DNA of 64,000 nucleotides from Diphasiastrum complanatum (GCA_029204225.1 CM055097.1:68921545-68985544); one strand, 5' to 3'. Shown: positions 1-11,541, counted from the stretch's first letter. Notes: a model not told the origin generated them from the letters alone. Translations and numbers: made by a program.

Positions 1-1240
1 CGATCTGTGCGACGCCACAGAGAGCAACTCAACTTCAAGATAGAGGGGAGGAGGGAGATGATGATTTCTCGGGGGGTGGAGAGGCATTTGGCCTGGTTAC
101 ACAAAGAGGTGTGGATGGAGGGGGGGAGATAAAAGGCAGAGATGAGGGTGAGCGTGAGAAGGGGGGGCGATAAGGGGGGGGGGGTGGAGGTACAACACAT
201 TATTCATAGACCTTGATGCTGAGACACGAGGAACCAGCCATTCCTGCACCTAGGCGAAGAGGGCGACCTATGTACGTTCCAGGGGGGAGTGGGTTGAGAC
301 ATTGTTTGTAGAGCGGACTGTAGTATCACAAGCAGTTGAAGGCCAGGTCGACCGCTGAGTTCTTATAGGGCCTAGCATGGTTTACCTTCGGTATGGTAAT
401 TATCACATTCGACATGGAGAGAGAGAGAGAAGAAGAGAGAGAGAGAGAGAGAGAGAGAAGCAGTTTCAAAAAAATGGTTTCAATGGTTTGCTCTACACAT
501 GATGTTCATCTCACACTAATATAACAGATTCAATTGAAATACATGCCTAGTGGGTAGAAAATCACTTAATGGCCCAAAACTGGACGGCATTGGTCTTGAA
601 AATCTTGGCAAACTAGATAAATGAACTGCTGTCCAGAAAAACCTTTCATTTGATACTAAAAGAATTCAAAAAAAAAAAACCACACTCCGGGAAGTCCTGG
701 AACGGGTTCCGGAACACGCCTGCAACATTGTGGAACAATTCTATCAAGAGAGAAGATCACATTTTTAAAATACAACATGTTCTTTTCCGGCCTCAAAGTG
801 TACACAGGCCTTTGTCTTGTGAGCAGATCATCTAGTTGTTGATTGAGCATAATAGAGCAACTCTCTCTTCCCCAATCTGCACCTAGATGAGGGGTGAGTA
901 TGCTAGCAACTTTCTTATAGATTACGATATTAGAGCTTTATCAAGAAGGATAAATCACAATCATGGGCAAAGGAGAAATCTCACCTAAGAAAGTTGTGTG
1001 TGCTCAAATATGTTCTGAACAAGGAGACAGCTATTTACTCTCTTCAAACAAAAAAAAAATTTGACAAAGGCTAAACAGTACCATACAGTCAACAAGTTGG
1101 TACAGACTCGCATAGAAACAAAACCATCACACACTTCAATAATGATTATGCTCAAAAGGACTGATTTCATTCTAGGACAGCTAGAAAATGTTACTTTAGT
1201 AAACAGCATATAATAATTTTTGGTAGTAAATTGTACACAC
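1..1240. other. Downstream part of the J-domain gene locus, no exon recognised
   Basis: The last recognisable exon of the minus-strand J-domain gene ends at 1241. The next expected coding block of this family (around the GKVTSAGMYFL-type segment) could not be found here on the minus strand, so the stretch is probably a long intron with the remaining exons beyond the left edge. It holds a poly-G run near 173-184, a GA microsatellite at 416-458 and A-rich intronic sequence. The alternative is that the gene is truncated here. Confidence 0.5.
416..458. repeat. (GA)n microsatellite, imperfect
   Basis: Alternating GA interrupted by one AAGA step. It is one of several GA/CT runs in the window, most of which lie at or near transposon borders. 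Confidence 0.9.
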
Positions 1241-3774
1241 CTGGAGAGCCAGCCCTAAACTACCGTTCTCCTCTTGCTCAAAATATATTAACTACAAAGC
1301 AACCATCAAATAATGTTTGTTAGGCAGCAAACAACTTAGACGGGCCCCTAGGGCACAAGTAGATTTTACCACACAGTACAGACTACATTTATTTTGTAGC
1401 ATATTATCTGCTATCCAGATTTCAAAAAATAAATTCTTCTTGGGACATCAAATGAACCCAATAAAAATTTACTAGACACTCTAATATTCAATTTTCAAAA
1501 AAAGGTACCTCACAAGAAATAATAATTCTCTTATCAAATGTTAGCTCGAGTAGAACAGTGGATAATTTCTCATATACTGAAAATCCCAACAAGGATATAC
1601 TAACAATAAAAAATGAATTGTATCACATTGAATCTAGATTTCTTCATCCAAGACATGAAATGAAGATCAATTGAAAAAGCACGGCATCTCACCTTAAATT
1701 TGCTTTGAGCAGCAGAAGTAACTCGAATTACAATTCCAGTTTCTGCTTGTGAATCAGAGATTGTCACACTGAAAAAGTGTGCAGCTTGTTTCTCAACCTA
1801 CATTACATGAACTCACAATTCAATTTTACAAATCAGATTCAATGCTTCCAATAGTATGAAAGGATTATTAACAAGAAACAACTAGCCAAAGGCACACCTT
1901 GTCACTGACAGATCGTCCTAAAGGCAATGGTCTGATCGTAACAGTCCCATTCAGGCATCCTCTAGAACATTTGCCGAAATTGATGTCTTAATAGGTACCC
2001 CCAGCTTGCTGTTGGAAAATAGTACCTTATGTCAACTTCATTGTCAAACGAACATATAATGGAACAAATGGAGTACTTACTGGCAAATCTATACAGATCT
2101 CCAAACTCCAAACCTTCTACAAACCTGAACAAAGCTGCAAACATGGTATTGACAGTGCCCAAGTTAGAAAGGGTCCAATTCCATGTCCAAACCATCCAGA
2201 TTGACACCCTGAAACATTCAAGGAGTGAAAAACTCAAAGCATCTATCCTCAACACCACAAAATGCCATCAAAATCATCAATTTTGCATCCAACAGTGACA
2301 CACATTGTGCTCAAAGAATCTACAAATGCACATGTGCCATGCATTCCCGTGTGCAATCAAGAGTCCACTTGCAAAGTCCTTAGATGCAAATCTTTACTAC
2401 ACAGATTTTTCTACTTCCAATGCCTACACCCTTTTTCTAAAAGATATAACATTACAACTTTCTACAATATATAGGAAGGTGAGCTTGCCACATTCCTACT
2501 CACAAATGCAAAAATAGAGCCTACAGCAAGTCACTGAATTGCAAAGTTCTGTCTACACAATGAACCTCATGAATCCAGAAAATCACTAATCATGCTCTAT
2601 GATTCCTGAAGACTTTTTGACTTCTCTATATTTGCAAGACGGAACTAAACAATTTGAGTGTGATGGTTGAAATATCCAAAGATCAATATTTATAAGAAAT
2701 CAACAGATTCCTCGGCGTACAACATTGCAAGCTTCAAGATCTCACATACTTCAAAACCAGCTACATCATACTGCCTTCGCTTTTCTGGATCAGAGAGAAT
2801 GCCATAGGAGTAAGCAACTTCTTTGAATAATTCTGCGGCCTCTGGGTTGTTTGCATTCTTGTCTGGATGTAGCCTGTATACAAGCCCAATTTAGCTCAAA
2901 AATATTAGCTTAAGGCTTGCACAACTCTGCTCTTTTACGCCATTTAGCCATACTCCAATGCTGCCACCAATCTGATATTATATGTCCACCTCATTGATTT
3001 GAACTTTGTACATAACATTTATAAGTCCTATGCTGATATGCTCCATACTGAAAGGCTCAGAACAGAAAACTGCTGAACCGGTCTCTTGAATAAATAAAAG
3101 TAAAAGCCTGTAACTGCAACATCCTTGTAGAATAAAAACACGTTCAGGAGAAAATTATCTACGTCTCTACAAAAACATTAAATTCTCGGGGGAGTGGCTC
3201 AAGTTCCAACAGCCTCAAAGACCCTTTGACTAGCAAAATACCAGTGAATTAACTGCTTTCACGTCAAAAGCGTTCAATTCCATATATTTAAGGCAGCTTA
3301 AAAAGATCTCGGCAACCACAACAGAAGAGAAATATTTGATAACGTCTTGGTATTCCAATGTCATGCCACAAACATTTCGATGATATCAATTATTGTAAGT
3401 ACAGAAACTTTCAACTTAAAAATATCTGTGAAGCATTAAAAGACACAAATGAGCTGAACAGATGATTTCTTCATGTTTGTTTCTCAAATGCAAATTGAAA
3501 CTTTACGCTCGCAATTTTTATGCTAGCAAAATAGCAACTTTCAACGACGGCCAATAAAATGACAAAAACAATCTAGTTAAACCTTCCATTGCTCGTCTAT
3601 TCCGTATCAAGTAGTAAAGTGATAATCCTACCTCAAAGCCATTTTCCTATATGCCGTTTTGATCTGCTGGTCAGTTGCATCACGTGGCACTTGCAGAACT
3701 TCGTACGGATCACGATGGCCTGCTGCTGATGACTTAGTGGCGGGTTCATGAATCGGCCCATCTGAATCTCCCAT
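1241..3774 (-). CDS. ARG1: ARG1/DNAJ15-type J-domain protein, 5' part, two apparent frameshifts
   Basis: Type III J-domain co-chaperone of the plant ARG1 (DNAJ15) family, which in Arabidopsis acts with Hsp70 and the cytoskeleton in gravity signalling. Six exons were placed by GT-AG junctions and homology: 3632-3774 ([15 protein letters not shown]), 2750-2873 ([13 protein letters not shown], containing the HPD Hsp70-activating motif), 2125-2208 ([13 protein letters not shown]), 1898-2008 (KLGVPIK, RPLPLG), 1693-1797 ([21 protein letters not shown]) and 1241-1291 (ending LGLALQ). Introns are in phases that keep the frame. The C-terminal coiled-coil half is not in the window. Two single-base changes break the frame, both in C runs: an extra C in exon 3 (before LSNLG) and a missing C or A in exon 4 (before NGTVT). 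Flanking residues remain well conserved, so an assembly error or a very young pseudogene are both possible. The start is the first ATG before the J domain. Confidence 0.88.
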
Positions 3775-4708
3775 TTGCCTCGTTCTTTCACGCCAGTTTC
3801 AAATAAAGAAATATTAAACGAAAGAAGTGTTGGAATCCACCACTATGATTTCCCGAAATTATTTTCAGCAGCAAAATCGGTTACCTTCACTAGGTCTTAG
3901 ATGCCCCACCAAAACTACCAGATCTCTCGTTCGATCTCTAGTTGCAATAAGCAGAGACAAACCCTATGCTAAGATAATCTACTAAACATTGAATCTTTTC
4001 ACGTCCAACTGCATCTGAGATGATTATGCTACTGAAGTGGATCACGTAAGGGGCACTCCCATTTGAAGATCAGGGAAGACTAAAGCCAGAACAGCTACGT
4101 CTCATAAGTTCATTTGCAAATCGACAAATCAGCTCTGATATTAACAAGTCTCAAAGATGCGATTGTAAATCCGCTGCAATGCTTCAGAAAACGCGGGCGC
4201 GCAGTGAAGAGTCACGAGGCCTGAACAATCGTACAAAACGTAAACCTCCAACACATTATAGATAGTAAACAAAGTTTTGTTTGCATTGCGACGATCGAAC
4301 CGGCTTGAATTTTATTGCGCTTCCTTTTGTGATAATGTGAGTAATGCATTGACGCTCTGAGACTGAACGTTTGTGATACGATTGCCTTGACGCTTGCTCG
4401 CTCGCTCGTTCTCTCTCGCTCTCTCTCGCTAGCTAGCGATCGCGCAGGCAAGACGAGAAGAACAGAGGAGGAGACCTGGAAATACAAGGAAAAACAGAGC
4501 AGCGTACTTCCTTGTTGTATATTTTATATATTGAAGTCGTATTGACGTTCATGAAACTTTTGTTTGACGCAAAGCGGAAATAGAACCAATCCGGCCTCTA
4601 CGCCCGCCCAATTGGATGCCTGCCACGATGTCAAACCGCCACGTGGCATGTTTTAAACGGTTGATTATGTGCAGTGGCAAAATTTGAATGTATATGAGAA
4701 AATCTAAT
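3775..4708. other. 5' region and probable promoter of the J-domain gene
   Basis: No supportable coding sequence. It contains the leader of the J-domain gene and, at about 4392-4440, a TCGC/CTCT-rich pyrimidine tract followed by the palindromic GCTAGCTAGC GATCGC cluster, which is promoter-like. A short minus-strand open frame across this tract is low-complexity Arg/Glu/Ser and is not accepted as a gene. Confidence 0.4.
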
Positions 4709-4719
4709 GGTGGCGGGCC

Positions 4720-5350
4720 ATTGTGGCTTATTGGCACGGGGACAGCTTTGGCCCCGTGCCAGTGGTAAATCAACACGTGGACTCCGGGCAGGGGACAGGA
4801 ATTCGTGCAACCCGGGACCCAGTGTTGCCACAAAATCGTTAGTGCCGAGCGAGCGCCCGGAAACCGGGAGCCGGGACCCACTGTCCCGATGCCACCCTGT
4901 CACACGGACCGCGGCGCTGGGTGCCGGGACCACTTGGCACCGGCACCACACACTGTCCCGATGCCACCTTGTCACATGGACCGCGGCGCTGGGCGCCGGG
5001 ACCACCTGGCACCGGCACCACCTGGACCGCCCGGCGCCCAGCGCCAGGTGGTCTCGGTGGCGCCGGGACCACCTGCCACCCCGGGCGCCGGAGCGGAGGG
5101 GAGCGCGACGCAGGGGCACACACACACGCACACACAGGAGAGCCTTTTGACATTTTGAGTATATATGCACGGTGGACCTGTTCGGGAAAAATATTATGGG
5201 ATAAATCCAGCAATGACGTGGCAAGCAACCGTTTAATGTCACTCGAGCAGGTCGGGCAGGGCGGCGGGCAGCATCATGGGGGCACCTGGGGACACATGTC
5301 TTGTGGAGAAGTTGGTCGCGGCCAAACTAGCCGTGCCAGTAAGATACGAG
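4720..5350 (+). mobile_element. GC-rich non-autonomous DNA transposon, Mutator-like, copy 1
   Basis: A 631-bp GC-rich island in AT-rich surroundings. It is flanked by an 11-bp direct repeat GGTGGCGGGCC at 4709-4719 and 5351-5361, in the size range of Mutator-superfamily target duplications. The ends form an imperfect terminal inverted repeat: the left end reads CTTATTGGCACGG and the reverse complement of the right end reads CTTACTGGCACGG. An internal hairpin pairs GGCACGGGG with CCCCGTGCC near the left end. Inside are repeated CCGGGACCACCTGGCACCGG-like units and, on the plus strand, TATATATGCAC at about 5159. An inverted relative lies at 62547-63098. No transposase is present, so it would need a partner element for movement. 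Confidence 0.78.
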
Positions 5351-5361
5351 GGTGGCGGGCC

Positions 5362-6199
5362 TAGAAGGGTGGAGCGCTAGAGTGATATTAAGTTACGAGA
5401 CCCAGCCTTCCCTCACATCTCATAGGCATAAGGTGATTTTACATTATTGATGACATTCATTCCCTTAGGGATGCACACTGCACCCCACCAACCAGTGCTA
5501 AGTGAGACTCAGTAACCAAATGTGCTGAGTTGATGAATTCATTTGGCGACCCAGTTAGTAAGTGGATTCGTTTAGCGACTTTCAATTAGCACTAAACGAA
5601 TAGTTTATTCTTTTGCGTGAAGATAACAAGTTTGAATTGGCATGGTTAGCACTCGTTAGTGAGTCTGAGTTAGTGCTAACTCGGACTCACTTCACTAACT
5701 GAGACTCACTAACTGCATGTGTTGCCTCACTTGTAGTTAGTTAGCGGATTCATTTAGCGATTTAAGATCTCAGGAAGAAGCTCGACTTCCAGAGTATCAA
5801 ATGTGTTTTCATCAGCTACACTACTTCAGATCAAGTCATCCTCCAAGCTCCCTTCAAACGTCTAGACATATCCCCCCAGCACTAGCTACAACAACAACTC
5901 AGCCCTCTACCTTCGTATTTTGCATGTATGGGTTTTGATCCATTCAATTTTTTGGCTATGGTTTCTCAGATTCTGATTTCTAACTTAAATTCGGGTGGGG
6001 CAGCAAATCGGTTAAGTTAGCACTAACCAAATATGCTAACTGCAAGTGCGGCAACGATTCACCATTTAACATTAACTAGTTTTGTTTTTTATTAGCTAAC
6101 ATAACAGCACTAACCAATATCTCTTACCTATTCTCCATTCGTTCTCTCTAGGCAAGTGAAGATGACATGTAAAGAATCAAATATTTTTCACACTTGTGC
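5362..6199. other. Unassigned sequence rich in TTAGC/GCTAA motifs
   Basis: No coding sequence is supported. Motifs of the form GTTAGTGCTAAC and GATTCRTTTAGCGA recur (about 5533, 5565, 5660-5690, 5740, 6015, 6110), suggesting a decayed repeat or MITE. It lies between the GC-rich element and the 3' end of an ORF A copy. Confidence 0.4.
5659..5690. repeat. Near-perfect 32-bp palindrome
   Basis: Arms of 15 bp (5659-5673 and 5676-5690) are complementary at 14 of 15 positions with a 2-bp centre. It could form a cruciform or the tip of an inverted-repeat element. It sits in the TTAGC-rich tract. Confidence 0.8.
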
Positions 6200-6340
6200 G
6201 GCCAATAGAAATGGAAGATCGAAACTTAATTGGCCATGTCGAGCAATGTCCTAAGGTTTAAAGAATAGTTGGCCAATAGTTATGGAACATTGAAATGTAA
6301 TTGGCAATGTCGAGCAATGGTCCTCAGGCCTAAAGAATAG
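6200..6340. repeat. 71-bp tandem duplication
   Basis: Two diverged copies starting GGCCAATAG at 6200 and 6271 share AATTGGC, ATGTCGAGCAATG and TAAAGAATAG in the same order. They lie immediately beyond the C-terminal end of the ORF A copy on the minus strand. Confidence 0.75.
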
Positions 6341-6862
6341 GCTTGAGATGCCCACAAAGGATCCCCATCACCTCGTGTCTTACGTGATGGCAACTCAAAT
6401 CAAGTCTAAAAGTGGGAGGCCCTTTTTTTCTTCGATGTGGACCAATGACAAGCCTCATTCTGAAACTCTCTGAGAGAAAACCGACTTGCGTGATCTGGTG
6501 CAGAGGGGTTCCACACTCCGCCCATCTAGATCGTTGTGTGCAGGAGAGGAAGTGTGGATTCACCCTTAATTGGCTTGGACTCATGAGACATATGTCCTGA
6601 TGGCTGCAGGGTCTTGCTCAAATAGTTGTTGGCGCCATTCCAGTTGTGGTTGTAATCCGGGAAGGCACTTCAGCTCGTTGCCCTTGATTGTCTGGGCTGA
6701 AAATGATACCTGTCAGCCGCCATGTGAGGACTCGTAGGGATGTTTGACTAGAAACTCATTGATTTTATCCTCCACGTACTGCGGTCGGGGAAAGGCGCGG
6801 CTGGCAGATATGGACTGAGAGCCTTGAGATGTAGAGGCTTGGCGCTCCCCTTGGCTTTGGCT
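6330..6862 (-). pseudogene. ORF A copy 2, 3' part (separated from its 5' part by copia C)
   Basis: C-terminal segment of the unrecognised ORF A family on the minus strand, with a segment containing QLRVNPHFLSCTQRSRWAE that matches copy 3 near 48.2 kb (QLRVNAHFLPCTRRSKWAE). Its upstream end joins exactly to 26231. The 5 bases TGGCT at 6858-6862 and 26231-26235 are the target duplication of copia C, and the same region is uninterrupted in copy 3 (about 47860). Frameshifts are present. After the RSRWAE block it reads on for about 60 residues, a part lost in copy 3 at a CT microsatellite. Confidence 0.75.
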
Positions 6863-8165
6863 TGTCGAAAATAGGTTAGATAATCGTAGCGGAAACTTCC
6901 TACTTCCAGTGCATGACTACGCCTATCAAAAATTGAACAAAGCAGTAGTGATGGCAATCACGTTCAATCTTTAGCAACTAACTTTAGAATCGCTGAATAC
7001 CAAGTGATTACGTAGCCAAACATAAAATATTGAATTCTCAAACAATTTTATCAATTACAAAGGAAATACAGAGATGCATGCATTTTGACATATACTGAAC
7101 GCAATAAAAGATAGTATTGATTCAGAAAAACCAAATCAGATGCTAATGAGCGCAAAACATTAGCGGATAGAAACCGCGCACTCTAAGCTATCTCTGAGTA
7201 ACTGAGGATAAGTCTGATAATAAGCAACTATGCTGATAAGCAATAGCGCAATAGCAACTCTAAAATATAACTCTAAAAATAGAATGCTCAAGAGAGTTCA
7301 AGATTAAAAGCTTGATAGAGAGCTAACTTGCAATACTTGCTGATATTAAATTGCTTACATTAAAACTATATGAATATGAGCAGCTAATTATACTAAGAAA
7401 TTAGGTCGTCAATTGCGATTGCTAGTTGGCTGGTATCCGTTGGCATCCATCCGGTGTCTTGTCATTGATTGTTGATAAGCGGTGAAATTGGCCATAAACG
7501 TTCTGTCTGCATAAACGAACCAAACTGTCACTTCTGCAAAAATGCTTCTTGGTTTCCAAGGGGAGGCTCGAACCTGGGACCAAAGAAACTTTGGATGCCA
7601 AGCCAACCAACTGAGCCAACCAAACTGTCACTTCTGCAAAAATGAACTAAAATAGCCATAGGCGACACTGTCGCAAAAGGCGACAGTATCGAGATTTTGC
7701 GAAAAATGCGACAGTGCCTTAAAAACTGATTTAGGGTTTCCGTACACTTTGCCAGAGTCATTTTCTTAACTTTTGAGGCTTTTTGGAGAAAGCAAAAAAT
7801 GCGACATTTTGTCAAGTGAAAAATGTGACTTTGCATATTTGCTCGCAAATTCTGACAGGCAAAAAATGCAAAAACGACACTGCATTTTTACACGAGATTC
7901 CTGACAGGCGATAGCTTCGAAAAAAATGAAAAACCGAAGCGACACTAAGGTAAAACTCCGTGTATTTCCTGACAGGTGAGAAAGCCGAAGTGAGAAAAAA
8001 TGAAATGCGACACTGTGGTAAATCTCCATGTAATTCTGCAGATTGTGTAAAAATACTTGTAAAACTGCAGACTGTAAAAGAACGAGAAAATCCGCAGAAC
8101 TGGATAAACAACAAATGAAGATTGAAATTGATTAGTCGATTGGTAAGAAGGAGAATAATCCAACA
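6863..8165 (-). mobile_element. 3' LTR of copia C
   Basis: On the minus strand this LTR begins TGTTGGATTATTCTCC at 8165, directly after a polypurine tract (AAGGGGGAGTG), and ends at 6863 with CA. It is about 1.3 kb and matches the 5' LTR at 25031-26230 along its length, apart from a 100-bp excess here caused by a tRNA-like insertion plus its target duplication. The U3 side holds tandem GCGAAAAATGCGACA and CTGACAGGCGAAAAA units (7650-8040). Confidence 0.92.
7545..7617 (-). mobile_element. 73-bp tRNA-derived (SINE-like) insertion with 27-bp target duplication
   Basis: On the minus strand the insert begins GGCTCAGTTGGTTGG, which resembles a tRNA A box/D arm. About 40 bases later it has GGTTCGAGCC, a canonical B box/T arm. 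It is flanked by identical 27-bp direct repeats at 7518-7544 and 7618-7644. The sister LTR at about 25670-25705 carries a single copy of the duplicated sequence, so the empty site is visible in the same window. It lacks an acceptor stem and a CCA end, so it is not a working tRNA gene. The pol III boxes and long target duplication fit a LINE-mobilised SINE or tRNA retrosequence. Confidence 0.85.
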
Positions 8166-8930
8166 CTCCCCCTTAATCTGAATCCTTGAATGCTTGACCT
8201 TCAAACTTAGTTCTACACAGAATCTTTTGTGTGTATCCAAACTTAATGCTTTGGTAAAAATATTAGTTGTCATATCTTGCGTTCTACAGTGCTGCAATCT
8301 AACCTCTTGACGAAATGATATTTCAGTTCAAAGTGCTTACTCCTGGAATGAAATCTAGGGTTGGCTAATAAAGCGATGGCACTTTGATTATCACAAAATA
8401 ATGTCATCGGAGCATATTGATTCAGACCGATATTTGAGAGTAAGTTCCTCAACCAAATTGTTTCCTTTGCAGCTTGAGAGGCTGCGATATACTCTGATTC
8501 AGTGGAAGATAGAGCTATCGAAGATTGCTTGCGACTGTTCTAGGAAATTGGACCATTGTTGAGAAAAAAATGTAAATCCGAAAGTAGATTTACGAGTGTC
8601 TACATCTCCTGCCCAACTCGCATCTATGTAACCACTGAGGAAATTGAGTTTGTCATTGCCGACTGCTCCATAACAAATGCAAAAGTCCATAGTAGCTCGA
8701 AGATATCTCATGACTCTGATGAGAGCCTTCCAATGTGTTACATCCGGATTAGTCAGAAACTGACTGAGAGAGCTGACTGCAAAAGCAATGTCTGGCCTGG
8801 TACAGATCATGGCGTATATAAGAGATCCGAATGGTAAGGATACTCACGCATATGCTGCTTCTCGTGAATTGTTTGGGGACACTGGTCCTTTGACAAATTT
8901 TCAAATCTACTACAGCGTTGTCTATGCCAA
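8166..8930 (-). pseudogene. Copia C reverse transcriptase C-terminal part and RNase H, broken
   Basis: Minus-strand remnant of a Ty1/copia pol gene. MICTRPDIAFAVSSLSQF is followed by the RNase H block (GYIDASWAGDVDTRKSTFGF, then CDNQSAIALLANPRFHSRSK). Stops and frameshifts separate the blocks. Near 8850 about 7 bases are missing relative to the related copy at 44160. The YVDD active-site part of RT and everything upstream is absent: the sequence meets ORF A copy 1 at about 8930. The polypurine tract and 3' LTR follow directly. Confidence 0.88.
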
Positions 8931-11280
8931 AAATGAGATCTGCCAACCATCTCTTGATGACTTGTGGAGACATTTGGCTAGAAATTCATTGATTTTCTCC
9001 TCCACGGACTTGGGGCGTCGAAAGGCCCGGCTGGCAGATATGGTGCGTGAGCCTCTTGATGAGGAGGCTTGTCCTTCCTCATGGCTATGGCTGGGACCTG
9101 TGTCTTAGCCTTGGTCCCGCGTCTCAACACCCGTATCATGAGGTCCTTGGTCTTCTCCGCCTGACCCCTGATCTTGACTTATTGCCCTTGCTACCTGCTG
9201 GCCTTGGTTCTGGCTCGTACTTGCCTATGCAACATCAAAAAGAGGTGCGTTGGAATCACCACTGGGGTTGGTTGAGTCTTTTTCTCCATGAATTGCTGGC
9301 AACTGTTCAAAGTTTGGCTATACACCTACACCTGACGCCTGAAGAGATTCATCTCTTCTTGAGAGAGCGGCCTTGAGTCTGGTGCGGGTTGAGCTAACCA
9401 GGTGAGTTTTTTGCTTTGTAGGACTTGCACCTCCGCCCCCAGGCGCGTATCCTTTGTTTCATAGAATGTAGTTGTGCCTGGAGAGGAGCAAGCCATTGGG
9501 ACACTTCAAACTGAAGCTCCCGCACCTTTGTGGAGGCATCTGTCAACTCTTTGGAGAGGCTCTGTGTTTAGGCCATCCTCCTTCTGCTGGAGCTTGGCGA
9601 TCTCCCGGTGCTCGTCTTGTTCATGTTGTTGAGCTATAAGGAGCTCTTGCTGTAGCTTAGTGATTTCTGCTCGCAGCTGGGTGTTTGTCTTTGCCAAGTG
9701 GAGTACCCGGTTGTCCAATGTATCCCTGGCTGCTATCGCGTCGTGGATATATGTTCCCAAGGCTTGGTACATTGTCATTAAATCCGTTGGAGCAGCTGGT
9801 ACATTGGCACTGACAGGGACTTGTGTGGTAGTGGCCCCGACGACCGGTACAACGCCTTCATCGTTGTCTTCGATGAGGTTCTCTGGGGACCTTATGTCAT
9901 CTGGGGCGGCGGAATCTGCCCAATCTGGTGATGGAATGAAAATCGTTGGCACAAATGCATCATCAGGCAACGGTTGGTTGCCCTCGACAACCTTTGATGG
10001 CGAAATGGATGGTGTGGGAGGAACAAAAGTGGAAACAGGGTGAAGACAGTTTGTCCAAATGAGAGAATGGGTGGAACATAGGGAACTGGAGTGTGGTGTG
10101 GAGTACAGAAGGCGAAGATGGAGCGAAGGTGGTCTGGCGTGGTGGGGAAAAGTTGATGACTTGCATCCACGCCAGAGTGTCCGGAGACAACTGAGAGTCG
10201 TAAGGGTTGAGATAGAGAGCTGGGAACATGAGTAATGGAGGATGCGATAGTAATGAAAGGGGTGGTGGAAGATGAAACAGAGAGAGAAGTAGTATCGACG
10301 GAGGAGATGGGTATGGAGACAGAAGCAGCAATTGTGGGTGGAACAGAAAGAAGATGAGCGGCTACAAATATGGAAGAAGGGGCTGTACAGAAGAGGAAGC
10401 GGCGGTGGTAGATGTTAAAGCTATTATTGGTGTGGTGGTGGTGGTGCGACGTCTGGTGGTAGGTGGAGATGAGGAGGAAGGGACAGCGTCACGCATTCTT
10501 TTGCTAGCCGTCGTGTCAGTAACTGCAGATTGGGCAGATGTGGAAGCAGAAGATGGAGGATAGAAGGCTGGAACGGCGAAAATCGTGCACTTTTGCCTCG
10601 AGAAGTGCACAGGCAAAGTTACACATCAGCGGGCCTACTGCGATATGCTCATGTGTGTTGGGTTTGATTGATTTTGTTAGTTCGCGGATGAGGAAGGCAT
10701 GCCAGTCGTATGGCACAACCGTGGGGTCAGGGAAATCCAAGAAAAACTCCACAATCTGACTCAGCAGTGTGGACTAGATTCTGTCCTTATGAAATGTTGA
10801 AACAACCAAAAAGTTGTTCAAGAGATGCGCAACTGCCTAAATGACTGGGTCCGTGATAGCCTCTATCAGGTACCCGTTGTTAGTTTGGATCGGAATTTCT
10901 GGTGCAGTCTAGGTGACGAAAGGTTTTATCAGGGCTCGTGTCTGACGATGAGAGGTGGATTGGCGGTCACCGGACATAATGCCGACAATGATCATTGAGT
11001 CCACGTTAATCCATACCTTGTATGTGGTACCCTAGTACAAGAAGTGGGAATGCGACTTCGGCGCTTCCCAGGTGGCATAAGCATGAAGGGCGAGGCCCAT
11101 GTTAATGTTAGAGTTGAAAAGCGTCGGGTAAAAACCCATTGCCTCAAGAAGTGGGCCAGCAATTTGAAGCCATGGTTTAATCAGGGCATCAGAAGGGAAG
11201 GGCCAAATCTGGGTGGATAAGGGTATCTCACGCTGGATCACTTGCTTGGTGCCAGAGTCTTCAGAAGATGAGGAGGCCAT
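8931..11280 (-). pseudogene. ORF A copy 1 (unrecognised gene family, degenerate)
   Basis: Family not recognised. On the minus strand it starts MASSSSEDSGTKQVIQREIP at 11280, followed by a globular-looking block (IWPFPSDALIKPWLQIAGPL, MGFYPTLFNS, INMGLALHAYATW; then LDFPDPTVVPYDWHAFLI and HIAVGPLMCNFACALLEAK at about 10.6-10.75 kb). Next comes a long Ser/Thr/Pro-rich linker (about 10.0-10.55 kb), an acidic stretch (LIEDNDEG) and a coiled coil at about 9.55-9.8 kb (heptad-like NTQLRAEITKLQQELLIAQQ). Frameshifts divide it. It lies downstream of a gypsy integrase and a 1.1 kb promoter block, and ends at about 8930 in copia C. Copies 2 and 3 share the same order of blocks, which argues for a real protein-coding ancestor. 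Confidence 0.7.
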
Positions 11281-11533
11281 GTTGGCAGTGATAGTTAAAG
11301 TGCAAAAATGTAGAAAAAAAATGGTGGAAAAGGTAAAAAGAGGTGGAAACGAGAAAAGCAGTGAATAACAAGTGTTGGACGGTAAGAATAGCAGTTCAAA
11401 ATGCAGATCTAGGTTCAGAGTATGCAGATGATGGCTTGTATGAAGTTTGGTCGCATTCAGAGGACTTGGAAAAGTCGGTCAAAAATTGAGCAGAGCTTCG
11501 CCAAGAAAGGTGACAAATGACTCGAATTCAACC

Positions 11534-11541
11534 CTTATATA
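11534..11541 (-). promoter_or_regulatory. TATA box of ORF A copy 1
   Basis: TATATAAG on the minus strand inside the conserved string GTTATATAAGGG followed by GAATTCGAGTCATTTG. The same string is in copies 2 and 3 at a similar distance (about 260-310 bp) from the ORF A start codon. Confidence 0.75.

Noticed and set aside
4212-4487. 91-residue minus-strand frame upstream of the J-domain gene
   Set aside because: Low-complexity Arg/Glu/Ser from a CTCTCTCGCT tract, no homology, in the promoter region.
4631-5242. Long Pro/Arg/Gly-rich open frames on both strands
   Set aside because: They arise from the GC-rich repeats of the Mutator-like element. All frames stay open because stop codons are rare in GC-rich DNA, and the encoded sequences are low complexity without domains.
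5218-5350. Apparent conserved peptide (MSLxQVGQ...RASKIRG) between the two Mutator-like copies
   Set aside because: The similarity reflects DNA homology of the two element copies, including non-coding parts. There is no evidence of a promoter-linked gene or codon-biased conservation.
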